Origin: Rhodoferax sp. WC2427
GTDB lineage: Bacteria > Pseudomonadota > Gammaproteobacteria > Burkholderiales > Burkholderiaceae_C
DNA: 64,000 nucleotides
NCBI RefSeq assembly: GCF_040822085.1
Contig: NZ_CP162006.1
Coordinates: forward strand, 3,968,001-4,032,000
Direction of reading: 5' to 3'
In this document: positions 63,986 through 64,000 of the stretch, in pieces
Numbering within the stretch: position 1 is the first letter of the stretch
Layout: each line of letters begins with the position of its first letter
Program-made: the position numbers and the translations under genes
Notes under the pieces: model-generated
The model's database searches: none
What the model was told of the DNA's origin: nothing
What the model saw: only the letters and a program-made list of their open reading frames with translations

Positions 63986-64000
63986 GAAAACAGCCCACCC

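Overview
The window is GC-rich, densely coded DNA from a betaproteobacterium, most likely a member of the Comamonadaceae (Rhodoferax, Polaromonas or Acidovorax-like). The evidence is a Bug/TctC-type binding protein, polyhydroxyalkanoate granule proteins, small DUF1840, DUF2917 and DUF2905 proteins, a short BpH3-type H-NS protein, and a palindromic repeat with inner arms GCTGCTCACGCTTAT / ATAAGCGTGAGCAGC. No rRNA, tRNA, CRISPR array, insertion sequence or prophage was seen.

Layout: 1-3.6 kb is the end of a lipid-type cluster (desaturase, ketosynthase fused to a haem-oxygenase-like oxidase, unknown protein). 3.6-7.5 kb holds a small exported protein, miaB, a TPR protein, a TetR regulator and a phasin. 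7.7-11.1 kb is the dTDP-rhamnose operon rfbBDAC. 11.2-14.3 kb carries a PHA-system protein, DUF1840, a Bug receptor, a UspA protein and an alpha/beta hydrolase. 14.3-19.3 kb is coaD-rsmD and an M16 peptidase pair facing ftsY. 19.5-25.8 kb holds a PEP-CTERM protein, an esterase-YegD pair, a DUF2059 protein, a sensorless histidine kinase and glmU. 25.8-29.0 kb holds a lipoprotein, LuxR and Crp-type regulators and a GNAT enzyme. 29.1-36.8 kb is a four-gene unit: ferredoxin, a giant CHAT-like/cyclase/ATPase/TPR protein, a P450 with an extra C-terminal domain, and a DyP peroxidase. 37-43.9 kb holds a LigB dioxygenase, DUF2917, LysR, formyl-THF cyclo-ligase, a lytic transglycosylase, panB and panC. 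44-52.5 kb is a GGDEF protein and a sugar-uptake locus (ABC transporter, porin, LacI regulator) with a perfect LacI-type operator. 52.5-58.7 kb is cca, a GST, H-NS, a ROK kinase, DUF2905, a MidA-like methyltransferase, a pteridine-reductase-like SDR and folB. 58.8-61.7 kb is a module of two binding proteins around a membrane diguanylate cyclase. The end holds ttcA, a DUF4136 lipoprotein and a histidine phosphatase.

Two observations stand out. First, 14 copies of one palindromic repeat lie in the window. Ten sit between genes, mostly between convergent genes. Four sit inside reading frames, always in the same frame (IAAxAxxISAxG); two of these form the signal peptides of unrelated exported proteins, and one adds about 12 residues to the CCA-adding enzyme. 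Second, the ferredoxin / CHAT-cyclase-ATPase / P450 / DyP unit looks like an undescribed haem-redox system with its own large signalling ATPase.
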